Shown: positions 34,825 through 43,237, counted from the first letter of the stretch. The stretch: DNA of 64,000 nt from Sulfuriferula sp047300855 (GCF_047300855.1 NZ_CP170197.1:2976001-3040000), one strand, 5' to 3'. Notes: generated from the sequence alone by a model not told the origin. Numbers and translations: made by a program.

Positions 34825-35841
34825 TTATTCGCCTTCATCGTCGCCGTAAGCTGTCCCATCCACCTTGCCGCTAAACACCAGATACTGATAGCCGTTGTAG
34901 AACAGCATGATCGGTATGAGCGGCAGGATACCGACCAGCATGAACAGCAGCGTACCGGAAGAGGCTGAAGCAGCGTTCCAGGTCAACGCGGGAGTGAGGG
35001 CGTAAGGATACAGGCTCGCGACCAGACCGACAAAAGACGCCACAAACAGCAGCAGCGTGCCCAGGAATGGCCAGTATTCATGCCGCTTGAGATAGGCCCA
35101 TAGCGTCAGCAGCGCGGCAAATATGGCTACGCTGCCTGCCAGCGCATAAGGCAGCGCCGAGCTGCCGGACCAGCGGCTGGCAATATGGGCGTTGTGCAAC
35201 GGCGTCAACGCCAGCACCAGCGCACCCGTCGCCAAGGTACCCAGCAACAGCCAGAAGCCGCGCCGATAGGCGCGATCCTGCATCTCGCCGGTGGATTTGA
35301 GTATCAACCAGCCCGCCCCCATCAGCGCATACCCCAACGCCACGCCCAATGCGGTCAGCAGCGTGAAGGGGGTCAACCAGTGCCAGGCGCTGCCCACATA
35401 ATTACCCGCCAGGGTCGGCCAGCCCTGAATCAGCGCGCCCAGTATCATCCCCTGGCTGATGGCTGCACCCACACTGCCTACGCCAAAGGTCACATTCCAC
35501 AGCCACTTGCGCCTGCTGGCATGGCGAAATTCGAACGCCACACCGCGCATGATCAGCGCAAACAGCATCACCATGACCGGGATATACAATCCCTGCAGCA
35601 AGGCGGCGTAAACCGGCGGAAACGCCCCGAACAGCACGCCGCCCAACAGCACCAGCCAGGTTTCGTTGGCGTCCCACACGCTGGACAGACTCGCCATCAT
35701 CAGGCCGCGGCGGTCTTCATCGCAAGCCACCAGCGACAGGATACCGACGCCCAGATCAAAGCCGTCCAGCACCACATACAGCAACAGCGACAGCCCGGCT
35801 ACGCCGATCCAGAATGACACCAGGAAACTTTGCAGGTCCAT
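34825..35841 (-). CDS. cydB: CydB/CioB, bd-type quinol oxidase subunit II (copy 1)
   Basis: Subunit II of 338 residues with the opening VLDGFDLGVGILS and WDANETWLVLLGG motifs of CydB/CioB and about eight to nine helices. It follows cydA1 by 42 bp. No small cydX-like gene is evident in the gap. A second, diverged copy lies at 44644-45675. Confidence 0.93.
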   Translation of the reverse strand: MDLQSFLVSFWIGVAGLSLLLYVVLDGFDLGVGILSLVACDEDRRGLMMASLSSVWDANETWLVLLGGVLFGAFPPVYAALLQGLYIPVMVMLFALIMRGVAFEFRHASRRKWLWNVTFGVGSVGAAISQGMILGALIQGWPTLAGNYVGSAWHWLTPFTLLTALGVALGYALMGAGWLILKSTGEMQDRAYRRGFWLLLGTLATGALVLALTPLHNAHIASRWSGSSALPYALAGSVAIFAALLTLWAYLKRHEYWPFLGTLLLFVASFVGLVASLYPYALTPALTWNAASASSGTLLFMLVGILPLIPIMLFYNGYQYLVFSGKVDGTAYGDDEGE

Positions 35842-35883
35842 ACAGCGTTCGTCCTTGAATGATTACAGCGCAGAAAAACTCGA

Positions 35884-37275
35884 TCAGATGCGCCGATCCT
35901 GCCAGCCGTGCGAGGCAACTGCTGGCGACTCCAGCGCCAGGTCCGGGCCCTTGCGCAGCCAGCGTCGCGCAAAAATAAAGAATGCTATTGCCAACACGAT
36001 GTACAGCAGACTGTATCCGGCCATGCTGAACATGACGCTGGACGCGGGAAGCGGCGATGCCCCCTCACTGGTGCGCAGCAAACCATAGACCAGCCACGGC
36101 TGACGCCCCACCTCGCGCACGGTCCAGCCCAGTTCCACAGCAATATAGCCGAGCGGCACCGCCCACAGCCAGCCTTTGAGCAGCCACGGGCGTGACTGCC
36201 AGGCCGTCGCTTGCCACCCATGACGCCACGCGTGCCACACACTCAGCGTCATCAATACAAAAAAATAAAACCCGATCGCCACCATCAAGCGGAAACTGTA
36301 AAACAACAGCGGCAACGCGGGTGGGCGATCCTGTGGCGCAATATCGAGCAGGCCTTTCACCTGGCCGTCCCAGGTGCTGGTTGCCAGCAGGCTCAACGCA
36401 TTGGGGATCTTGATCTCCCAGTCATTGGCGCCTTTTTCTGCGTCGGGCCAGGCGGCAACCGCCCATGCCGCGCCCTGACCTACCGGATTGGTATGCCAGT
36501 GGCCTTCGATCGCCGCTCCCTTGGCTGGCTGGTAAACAAATACGGATTTACCCGAACCGTCGCCCAGGTAAATTTGCAAAGGGGTAATCAGTACCGCCGC
36601 CAGCACCGCCATCCTGAAGCTCTTCATGAAGAACGCCGGATTGCGGTTTTTCAGGACATACCAGGCCGACACGCCGCCCACCACGAAGCAGCCGGTTTCC
36701 AGCGCGGCCACCCACATGTGGCTCACCCCCCACACCATATCCGGGTTGAACATGGCGGCCCAGAAATCAGTGAGCACAAAGCGCCCATTCACCACCGATC
36801 CGCCCGCTGGCGTTTGCATCCAGGAATTCGCCATGACGATCCACAGCGCCGACAAGCTGGCGCCCGCAGCCACCATCAGGGTGGCAAAGAAATGTACCGC
36901 GCGCGGCACACGTTTCCAGCCCAGCAGCATGATGCTGAGGAAGCCCGCCTCCAGCATGAATGCCATGGCGCCTTCAAAACCCAGCGCTGCACCGAAAAAA
37001 TCCCCGGCAAAGCGCGAAAATTCCGCCCAGTTGGTGCCGAATTCAAATTCCAGCGGCAGGCCGGTGACGACCCCCACGCTGAAATTGAGCACAAACAATT
37101 TTGCCCAGAAACGCGCATGGCGATAGTAGTCCACATCGCCGGTTTTCAGCCACAGCGCTTCGATCACCACCAGGAAAAACGACAGCCCGATGGTGAGCAC
37201 CGGCCACACAATATGAAACAGCGCAGTCAAGGCAAACTGGGCACGGGACAAGTCGGTAACGAGCATGGTTGCCAT
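35884..37275 (-). CDS. cydA: CydA/CioA, bd-type quinol oxidase subunit I (copy 1)
   Basis: Subunit I of 463 residues carrying hemes b558, b595 and d. It contains SRAQFALTALFHIVWPVLTIG, GVVTGLPLEFEFGTNW and GRQPWLVYGLLRTSEG. GRQPW with a short Q-loop is typical of the cyanide-insensitive CioA branch. The start could be the ATG at 37275 or the one three codons later (37266). A sigma-70 promoter lies at 37307-37335, and the P4 activator sites lie just upstream of that. Confidence 0.93.
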   Translation of the reverse strand: MATMLVTDLSRAQFALTALFHIVWPVLTIGLSFFLVVIEALWLKTGDVDYYRHARFWAKLFVLNFSVGVVTGLPLEFEFGTNWAEFSRFAGDFFGAALGFEGAMAFMLEAGFLSIMLLGWKRVPRAVHFFATLMVAAGASLSALWIVMANSWMQTPAGGSVVNGRFVLTDFWAAMFNPDMVWGVSHMWVAALETGCFVVGGVSAWYVLKNRNPAFFMKSFRMAVLAAVLITPLQIYLGDGSGKSVFVYQPAKGAAIEGHWHTNPVGQGAAWAVAAWPDAEKGANDWEIKIPNALSLLATSTWDGQVKGLLDIAPQDRPPALPLLFYSFRLMVAIGFYFFVLMTLSVWHAWRHGWQATAWQSRPWLLKGWLWAVPLGYIAVELGWTVREVGRQPWLVYGLLRTSEGASPLPASSVMFSMAGYSLLYIVLAIAFFIFARRWLRKGPDLALESPAVASHGWQDRRI

Positions 37276-37306
37276 GAAGAGTCGAGCAGCAATTATTGGA
37301 AGGTGT

Positions 37307-37335
37307 TTTATAGTAATTCATCGACGGAATAGCAA
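37307..37335 (-). promoter_or_regulatory. Sigma-70 promoter of cydA1
   Basis: On the minus strand TTGCTA (37330-37335) and TATAAA (37307-37312) are separated by 17 bp, about 30 bp upstream of the cydA1 start. The palindromic activator sites at 37369-37414 lie upstream of its -35 box, so the regulator could also influence this promoter. Confidence 0.6.
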
Positions 37336-37368
37336 ACCTTAAGTTCAATTTACGAGCCAGCCGGTCCT

Positions 37369-37414
37369 GGGTCACATCCCCCAAGCCTTAGCCGTGCAAT
37401 GGGGCATTTCCCCC
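37369..37414 (+). promoter_or_regulatory. Paired upstream activator sites of promoter P4
   Basis: Distal GGGTCACATCCCCC (37369-37382) and proximal GGGGCATTTCCCCC (37401-37414) have centres 32 bp apart. The proximal centre is 64 bp upstream of the -24 GG. Same arrangement as P2 and P3. The sites lie between divergent cydA1 and yfdX2. Confidence 0.8.
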
Positions 37415-37450
37415 GCCGGACTCTTTGCCCAGCGGTGGCTTTTTTCAAAA

Positions 37451-37484
37451 AATCAATTGCTTACGTTTCTGGCATAAGACATGC
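37451..37484 (+). promoter_or_regulatory. Sigma-54 promoter P4 with IHF box (yfdX2)
   Basis: TGGCATA-AGAC-ATGC (37470-37484) has GG-N10-GC. AATCAATTGCTTA (37451-37463) is a perfect IHF consensus starting 20 bp before the GG, the same offset as P2 and P3. Predicted start about 37496. Confidence 0.82.
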
Positions 37485-37541
37485 ATCGCATTGCTTGGGC
37501 AAGGAGCCCAAACAGGACCATCGCAACAGGAGGTAGATATC

Positions 37542-38261
37542 ATGAACAAGCGAAGCGCGGCCGGTGCCAAACTGGCACTGCCCATCGTATTAACCATGTC
37601 GCTCATTTCCGGTACCAGCTATGCGGCCGTATCCGGAACGCAGCCGAGTCTGAGGATTAAAAACGAGACCTACACTGAAAACAGCGGCTGGGCCAATCCC
37701 CAGCTGGAGCATGCCGCAGCAGAATCCGGACGTGTGCTGATTGGCCATCTGCGCGCTGCGCGGGCATTTCTGGCCGACGGCTCCGTTGCGGGTGCGCGTA
37801 ACGAACTGATCGTTGCGCAGGACTTCAGTGCGGCGCTGAAACATGACATGCCTTTTCTGGAAGTATCCAAATCGATACGCAACGCGCAGAAAAAGTTGAT
37901 CTCCGGAAATACCGAAATTGCTTACGATGACTTGCTGCCGATCTATGCCAGCTTGGACGATATGCAAGTCTATGCACCTGAACTGGCGCGGCAGGAACGC
38001 CACAAGATCAAACACGCTGAAACCCAGGCGCGTAGCGGAAAGACCCATGCGGCCGCACAAGCCTTGACCGATGCAGCGAACGAACTGGAAGCCACCACGG
38101 TATATCTTCCGCTGGACCACATCAGCAAAGAAATCCGGCTCGCGCAAGCGGCGTTGCGTGGCAGCCATCCCGATTTGAAATCGGCGCAAAAGTCTGTCAA
38201 CAAGGCACTGGATAGCCTGGTCGCCGAGAAAGTCCGAATACTGGCTTTCCCCAACAGCTAA
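37542..38261 (+). CDS. yfdX: YfdX-family periplasmic protein (copy 2)
   Basis: Periplasmic helical protein of 239 residues, close to the usual YfdX length. CAGGAGGTAGATATC precedes the ATG. A signal peptide covers about 1-29 (ends SYAAV). The body consists of paired helices (ARAFLADGSVAGARNELIVAQ, then TYLPL-like VYLPLDHISKEIRLAQAAL) with the alternating pattern seen in yfdX1. It follows the sigma-54 promoter P4 and precedes a glycine-rich membrane protein by 44 bp. A chaperone-like role in acid or envelope stress is inferred from E. coli YfdX. Confidence 0.8.
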   Translation: MNKRSAAGAKLALPIVLTMSLISGTSYAAVSGTQPSLRIKNETYTENSGWANPQLEHAAAESGRVLIGHLRAARAFLADGSVAGARNELIVAQDFSAALKHDMPFLEVSKSIRNAQKKLISGNTEIAYDDLLPIYASLDDMQVYAPELARQERHKIKHAETQARSGKTHAAAQALTDAANELEATTVYLPLDHISKEIRLAQAALRGSHPDLKSAQKSVNKALDSLVAEKVRILAFPNS

Positions 38262-38305
38262 ACCCGCACAATGTTTTTAGTCACCACACTGAAAGGAATG
38301 CAATC

Positions 38306-38833
38306 ATGGAAACTCTACAACCCAACCAAAGCGCTGTCGTTGCCACGTTCGACACCCATCCGCAAGCAGAACAAGGGGTGAAGGAACTGCAGAAATCCGG
38401 CTTCGATATGAAGAAGCTGTCCATCATCGGACGCGGCTATCACAGTGAAGAACATCCGCTTGGCTTTTACACCAGCGGCGACCGCATCAAGACCTGGGGC
38501 GGCATCGGTGCCTTCTGGGGCGGCCTGTGGGGGATATTATTAGGCGCCGCCTTCTTCTGGGTGCCAGGTTTTGGCCCGCTGGCAGTAGCAGGCCCCATAG
38601 TCGGCATGCTGGCCGGCGGCCTGGAAGGCGCCGCAGTGGTAGGCGGCCTCAGCGCGCTGGTCGCGGCACTGATGAGCCTGGGCCTGCCCAAACACAGTGC
38701 AATCAAATACGAAACCCAGCTCAAGGCCAACAAGTACCTGGTCATCGCCCATGGTAGCGCCGAAGAAGTGGATAGCGCCCGGGAGATCCTGCAGCGTGCA
38801 CATGCGCTGGAGACCGAACGACTGGCTGCCTGA
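38306..38833 (+). CDS. Glycine-rich membrane protein, GSP17M-like (copy 2)
   Basis: Protein of 175 residues built like the 7703 protein. A ferredoxin-like N-terminus (HPQAEQGVKELQKSGFDMKK, IIGRGYHSE) is followed by a long Gly/Ala-rich membrane hairpin (about 70-132) and a C-terminal alpha/beta tail ending EILQRAHALE. CTGAAAGGAATGCAATC precedes the ATG. Probably co-transcribed with yfdX2. Function unknown; homologues are annotated as general stress proteins. Confidence 0.78.
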   Translation: METLQPNQSAVVATFDTHPQAEQGVKELQKSGFDMKKLSIIGRGYHSEEHPLGFYTSGDRIKTWGGIGAFWGGLWGILLGAAFFWVPGFGPLAVAGPIVGMLAGGLEGAAVVGGLSALVAALMSLGLPKHSAIKYETQLKANKYLVIAHGSAEEVDSAREILQRAHALETERLAA

Positions 38834-39033
38834 TTTGCACCTGATTCGGTCTGGCCAATAGCTTGAGTGGCGTTGATTCGGTATGAACATCGCGAGGGTG
38901 GGTAAGTGCCAGGAACAGTCAGCCTGAGATATTACCGGGATGTTTGGTGTTCAATCCTAAGCTTCCATCCAACTTTTGAAATCGTCGGCCTACGCGGCTT
39001 TTCGCGCAGGCCGACGAAATGAGTAGCTCAACT

Positions 39034-40119
39034 TCACTCGCGCCTAACTTTTCTCAGCCATGTATCCCACGATTCAACTCTTATTGGTGGATGAGTACTC
39101 CGCTCAACGTCATGGCGCTTCATGCTTTCCTCATGATCGTTGCGCGTTCTTCCTCCAATAACGACACACCTGATATTGATGTCCTTGTCGGGATCAACTT
39201 CTAGATCTCCGGCAGGCCCCAAGAGGGAGTTGTACTGAGATATTCCTTCCTCGACATTCTGGCGAACTCGATGCACTTGCACTCTGAATTCCTTAATGCC
39301 ATCTATGACGTGTCTCAGTCGTTTCCTAATTTGGTCGATAGCGTCGTCAATCTTGCAGGCAAACTTGTCGTAATGCCCCTGATTTACCAAATGGAATTCA
39401 GCCCCCTTTACCTCAATCAGCGTGATATCCATTCGCGATCTTCCTGAGAAGACTGCAAAATCAACCGCCCCATCTGCTATTGGGAATTCGGAAAAGCAAA
39501 TGTATTCATCCTTTGGGTCTGCGTAAACCTCGGCAAATATTGATAGGTCTTGCTTCAGTAGTCGTTGGAGCTCCTGTTCACCTGCACCGCGCTCTACGAT
39601 ATCTATGATCATTCTTTTGCTGATCATCCGAGACTCAATGTCATTACGCCTTTTAGTTATTTCTGATGCTTCAGGGTAGGGCGAATCAATAAATGGATCG
39701 ATTTCGTTTCGAATGCGATCAATTTCGTTGAGTAGGCGTGGTTGATCTAGAGTTCTAGCGTTTAACTCCTTCGCGTCGCACTTCAGTAACGCTTCTATGT
39801 CGCCCTGCTTGATTGACTCCCAATGAGGCACCCCGGAATCTCCAAACGTGGCCAAGTCAAATGTGTCACCACGGAAAGTGTTTGCTTCATAGTGTTCGAT
39901 GAAACCACATTGCTCCGATACGACGCCCCTTGCGAGCAGTGATTTGCACAATAGTTCAATGGAGTTCGTTACCGACGAAGATGTGTTCTTATCGCCAAGG
40001 TCTGTCAGCAACGCGAAAACCGTTGAATTTTCACCAATAAAGGTTCTAACGCGGCAAATGCCATCTTGCCGGGTTCCGCAAGCTGTAGGAAAACGGTGAA
40101 TAAAGTCGTTAATTTTCAT
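39034..40119 (-). CDS. Shedu-like nuclease (DUF4263), candidate anti-phage protein
   Basis: Protein of 361 residues from the ATG at 40119 (a TTG at 40137 is possible). The C-terminal half carries a PD-(D/E)XK nuclease core: D220 in AVDFAVF, E236-V-K238 in TLIEVKGAEF and Q263 in AIDQIRKRL. This arrangement, after a helical N-terminal half, fits the DUF4263/Shedu family, known single-gene anti-phage nucleases. The gene is AT-rich against its surroundings (39601-39660 is 21/60 G+C, whereas 38581-38640 is 43/60), suggesting recent acquisition. No second defence gene lies beside it. Confidence 0.7.
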   Translation of the reverse strand: MKINDFIHRFPTACGTRQDGICRVRTFIGENSTVFALLTDLGDKNTSSSVTNSIELLCKSLLARGVVSEQCGFIEHYEANTFRGDTFDLATFGDSGVPHWESIKQGDIEALLKCDAKELNARTLDQPRLLNEIDRIRNEIDPFIDSPYPEASEITKRRNDIESRMISKRMIIDIVERGAGEQELQRLLKQDLSIFAEVYADPKDEYICFSEFPIADGAVDFAVFSGRSRMDITLIEVKGAEFHLVNQGHYDKFACKIDDAIDQIRKRLRHVIDGIKEFRVQVHRVRQNVEEGISQYNSLLGPAGDLEVDPDKDINIRCVVIGGRTRNDHEESMKRHDVERSTHPPIRVESWDTWLRKVRRE

Positions 40120-40224
40120 GTGAAGTCGAACGTTCAAATTGAGGAGTAGCGCGCTTTTGCGCAGTCCCGCTCGAATGCCGGGATGGGCATCTTGTGGCGT
40201 GAAGTGGCGCGCATTGCAAAGGCC

Positions 40225-40559
40225 TCAATCCTTTCCCATTTGTTCCTTCATGTAGAGGCAATCGTCACACAGAACTTGACCCTCGAACTCCGCGTTTGCA
40301 ATTACCTCGGGATAGCTGGCGAGAGGAATGGATGTTTCACACAACTCGCAGGTGATTTTCATTTCAGGAGCGATGAAGCGAGAGAAGGCTTCCTTCTGCT
40401 ACGCAGAGAGTGCGTCGAGGTTGCCATCTGCAATAATTTTTTTGCGATCCCGACTGACACGGGATTTGTAATTCTTTCATCATCAATAAGTGCTTGAAGC
40501 GATACTCGAATGGAGTCTTGTTCCTCCTGAAACTCCATAAATCGCTTGGTAATTGACAT
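40225..40559 (-). pseudogene. Broken zinc-ribbon protein gene
   Basis: The frame starts MSITKRFMEFQEEQDSIRVS at 40559 and is conserved-looking as far as GIAKK. It then shifts at a run of seven A (minus strand). Adding one A would continue KKIIADGNLDALSA, then a TAG stop, then QKEAFSRFIAPEMKITCELCETS and CDDCLYMKEQMGKD to the TGA at 40225. The C-x2-C pairs define a zinc ribbon. Two independent lesions (frameshift and amber codon) argue for a true pseudogene. As read, the intact frame gives a 66-residue protein without the zinc ribbon. Confidence 0.65.
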
Positions 40560-41047
40560 GGTTTTTCCCTTCCTAGTTAGTGACAAGCCTAAGCATAGGC
40601 AGACTGAATGGACTTCAGATGCCCAACAATTAACAAGAGCCCCATGGGTCTGGCATTTATTAATATAGAGACGGCTGTCATAGCGGATTATCCTCCAGTT
40701 TGGGTTCACCAACTATATGCATGAAGTGGAAGGTGGGCTTGTGAATAGTCCGCTTTCACTCCATCAGTAGATATTTAGTGAATAAGCCTAGACCGTCTCT
40801 TGTGGGTCGTATTCTGCCGTTTATTAATAACGATTTCTGGCCTGGATCTGTCTTATGAGGCGTAGGTATTACAAGCCAGCCTGCCAGCAAGACGGGCGCT
40901 ACCCTAGGCACGGGGAGTCACCCGTTTCATTGCGCATCAATCAATGACGATGGCATGATGCGCGTCAGTACCATTACAAATAGTACTAGCAGGTGTCGGG
41001 TTGATAACTGGCCAAATGTCGGTTGGTTATAAAACGGGGATATCACC
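40560..41047. other. Intergenic region, no gene seen
   Basis: No convincing gene in 488 bp. It is AT-richer than average in its first half. It contains the promoter-like element at 40925-40971 and a small CGGGG-AGTCA-CCCG inverted repeat near 40910. It could be a scar of the exchange that brought in the Shedu gene. Confidence 0.5.
40925..40971 (+). repeat. Promoter-like repeated element, copy A
   Basis: The stretch containing TTGCGCATCAATCAATGACG followed by ATGGCATGAT (40925-40959) matches 43238-43272 at 31 of 35 positions. Both copies are followed by CAGTAC with a 1-bp shift. It lies about 80 bp upstream of the sulfotransferase gene; copy B lies about 95 bp upstream of sodC. TTGCGC and CATGAT would be 18 bp apart as weak -35/-10 boxes. 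Confidence 0.65.
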
Positions 41048-41788
41048 ATGGCTCTGGAAATAATCGGCGCGGGGTTTGGGCGCACCGGCACATTGTCTGT
41101 TTATACCGCACTTCAGCAGTTGGGTTTTCCGTGCTATCACATGTTCGAAGTACTGGAAAACAAGGAAAATAAATCGCACCTGGATTTTTGGCGCAAAGTC
41201 GCTAATTCTGCGCCGGGCGCGCAGCACGACTGGGCACAGGTATTTTCAAAATATACCGCCGCGGTGGACAACCCGGCGTGCTGTGTATGGCGCGAACTGC
41301 TGGCTGCTTATCCCAATGCCAAGGTGGTGCTGACTGTTCACCCGCGTGGTGCCGAAGCCTGGTATGAAAGCACGATGGACACCATTTATTTCACCGAAAC
41401 AATGTGGCAGTTCAAAGTACTGGAATTCGCCACGCCGTTCGGGCGAAAATTTGGCGACATGTCCCGCAAGCTGATCTGGCAGCGCTCGCACAAGGGCACC
41501 ATGGATGATCGCGACCTGGCCATCGCTCACTATCATCAGCACATCGCGGATGTAAAAGCCGCGGTTCCGGCCGATCGGCTGCTGGTATTTTCCGCCGACC
41601 AGGGCTGGAAACCGCTTTGCGAGTTTCTGGATGTGCCGGCGCCTGAAACGGAATTTCCTAACGTCAACGATCGCGCAGCCATTAAAAAGACCGTGCGCGA
41701 TCTTACCAAAGGCGCCTATGTCATTCTTGGTGTGGGTTCGGTGACATTGGCCGGTTTGATTTATGAAGCCGTCCATTTCTTTTCCTGA
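41048..41788 (+). CDS. Sulfotransferase-family protein
   Basis: P-loop protein of 246 residues. It opens with IGAGFGRTGTLSVYTAL, the 5'-phosphosulfate-binding loop of the Sulfotransfer_4 family, and has KVVLTVHPRGAEAWYEST in the 3'-phosphate region. A hydrophobic C-terminal helix (about 222-243) could anchor it to the membrane. Such proteins presumably use PAPS to sulfate an unknown acceptor. Directly preceded by repeated element A. Confidence 0.85.
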   Translation: MALEIIGAGFGRTGTLSVYTALQQLGFPCYHMFEVLENKENKSHLDFWRKVANSAPGAQHDWAQVFSKYTAAVDNPACCVWRELLAAYPNAKVVLTVHPRGAEAWYESTMDTIYFTETMWQFKVLEFATPFGRKFGDMSRKLIWQRSHKGTMDDRDLAIAHYHQHIADVKAAVPADRLLVFSADQGWKPLCEFLDVPAPETEFPNVNDRAAIKKTVRDLTKGAYVILGVGSVTLAGLIYEAVHFFS

Positions 41789-41893
41789 AAATCAAAACAT
41801 GGAGAGCCGTTCGGTTGTTCGCTTTACTCACTGGCAGTGATCGCCTGCGGCATCCAGCCCATAAACTCAAACGCGATATCTTTTCGAGGAAAC

Positions 41894-42349
41894 ATGAGTT
41901 CCATTACCGTTCGTCAAGCCATCTTGTCTGATCTTGAAGCGCTTGTACCGCTTTTTGATGCTTATCGCCAATTCTACGGTCGCGCCAGCGATGTTCGCGC
42001 TGCGAGAGCGTTTTTATCGGCCCGCTTCGATCATGGCGAGTCCATTCTGTTCATCGCATTTGAAGACGGCATGCCGGTTGGTTTTACCCAGCTTTATCCC
42101 GGCTTCTCTTCCATATCTCTCGCCCGGACATTCATACTCAATGATCTCTATGTTGATGAGCATGCACGCAGAAAAGGCGTGGCTGCAAAACTGATGTCCG
42201 CCGCCGTCGATTTCGCCCGCGCACTGGGCGCTGTGCGCGTCTCGCTGTCAACCGCTACAACCAATGAAACTGCACAGGCCCTTTATCAATCTGCAGGCTG
42301 GAAACGGGATGAACAGTTTCTGGTCTATCACATCAAGCTTTCAACCTGA
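41894..42349 (+). CDS. GNAT-family N-acetyltransferase
   Basis: Protein of 151 residues with the acetyl-CoA-binding region YVDEHARRKGVAAKLM (R/Q-x-x-G-x-A type) at about 92-107 and the C-terminal ALYQSAGWKRDEQF. GAGGAAAC precedes the ATG; the longer upstream frame lacks a ribosome-binding site. Acceptor substrate unknown. Confidence 0.88.
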   Translation: MSSITVRQAILSDLEALVPLFDAYRQFYGRASDVRAARAFLSARFDHGESILFIAFEDGMPVGFTQLYPGFSSISLARTFILNDLYVDEHARRKGVAAKLMSAAVDFARALGAVRVSLSTATTNETAQALYQSAGWKRDEQFLVYHIKLST

Positions 42350-42391
42350 ACTGGCAGCCGAGCAGGCTGCCTCGCGTCAAGGGAGACACAT

Positions 42392-43162
42392 ATGCCAGGC
42401 GAACTGAACAAAAAGGTTTTTGTTGCCGGTGCAGGAGGCGTTATCGGCCGCAGGCTTTGTCCGTTGCTGGTCCGCGACGGCTGGTCGGTGACTGGTACAA
42501 CACGCTCGGCAGAGAAAGCATCGGCCCTGCGCGCCATGGGTGTAACGCCGGTGATTGTGGACGTGTTCGACGAGAAAGCATTGCTCGACATTGTCTGCGC
42601 AGCGCAACCGGATGTTGTGGTGCATCAACTGACCGACCTGCCTCCCGCGCTCGACCCCACAAAGATGGCTGAAGCGCTAATCCGCAACGCGCGTCTCCGT
42701 GAAGTCGGCACGCGCCATCTGGTCGCCGCGGCGGTGGCTGCGGGAGCACGGCGGATGGTCGCCCAAAGCCTTGCTTTTGTTTATGCGCCCGGCCCGACGC
42801 CCTACCGTGAAGATGCACCGCTGAATCTGGAAGACCCTGATTTCGGATTATCGGCTCGGGCCGTTGCCAGCCTCGAACAGCAGGTGCTCAGCGCTCCGTT
42901 CGAGGCCATTGTTCTCCGCTACGGGAAACTTTATGGGCCGGGGACGGGTTTCGACAAACCATCTGGTGGTGGACCGCTGCATGTCGACGCCGCTGCCGAC
43001 GCAGCGCGGCGGGCAGTCATGCGCGGGGATGCCGGTATCTACAATATTGCTGAGGATGGCGGGACTGTTACCATCGATAAAGCGCGGGCGGCCCTGGGCT
43101 GGAACGCCGACTTCCGTATCGGTGCATACAATCGCCAGGCCGACGTTTCACCTGATCCATAA
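42392..43162 (+). CDS. NAD-dependent epimerase/reductase (extended SDR)
   Basis: Rossmann-fold protein of 256 residues with the N-terminal VAGAGGVIGRRL nucleotide-binding loop at about 11-22. It lacks a clear YxxxK pair at the usual place, so it may be an atypical member. AAGGGAGACACAT precedes the ATG. It follows the acetyltransferase by 42 bp in what may be one transcript. Substrate unknown. Confidence 0.83.
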   Translation: MPGELNKKVFVAGAGGVIGRRLCPLLVRDGWSVTGTTRSAEKASALRAMGVTPVIVDVFDEKALLDIVCAAQPDVVVHQLTDLPPALDPTKMAEALIRNARLREVGTRHLVAAAVAAGARRMVAQSLAFVYAPGPTPYREDAPLNLEDPDFGLSARAVASLEQQVLSAPFEAIVLRYGKLYGPGTGFDKPSGGGPLHVDAAADAARRAVMRGDAGIYNIAEDGGTVTIDKARAALGWNADFRIGAYNRQADVSPDP

Positions 43163-43237
43163 TGCCTGTGGAAAGTCTGAATATTGAATGCCCGGTTCCC
43201 GAAAGCACGTCTGTCAACGGCGGCAGAAGGTGATTAA

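Noticed and set aside
40905..40920. CGGGG-AGTCA-CCCG near the sulfotransferase as another activator site
   Set aside because: The half-sites are 2 bp closer than in P1-P4 and no -24/-12 promoter follows at the expected distance.
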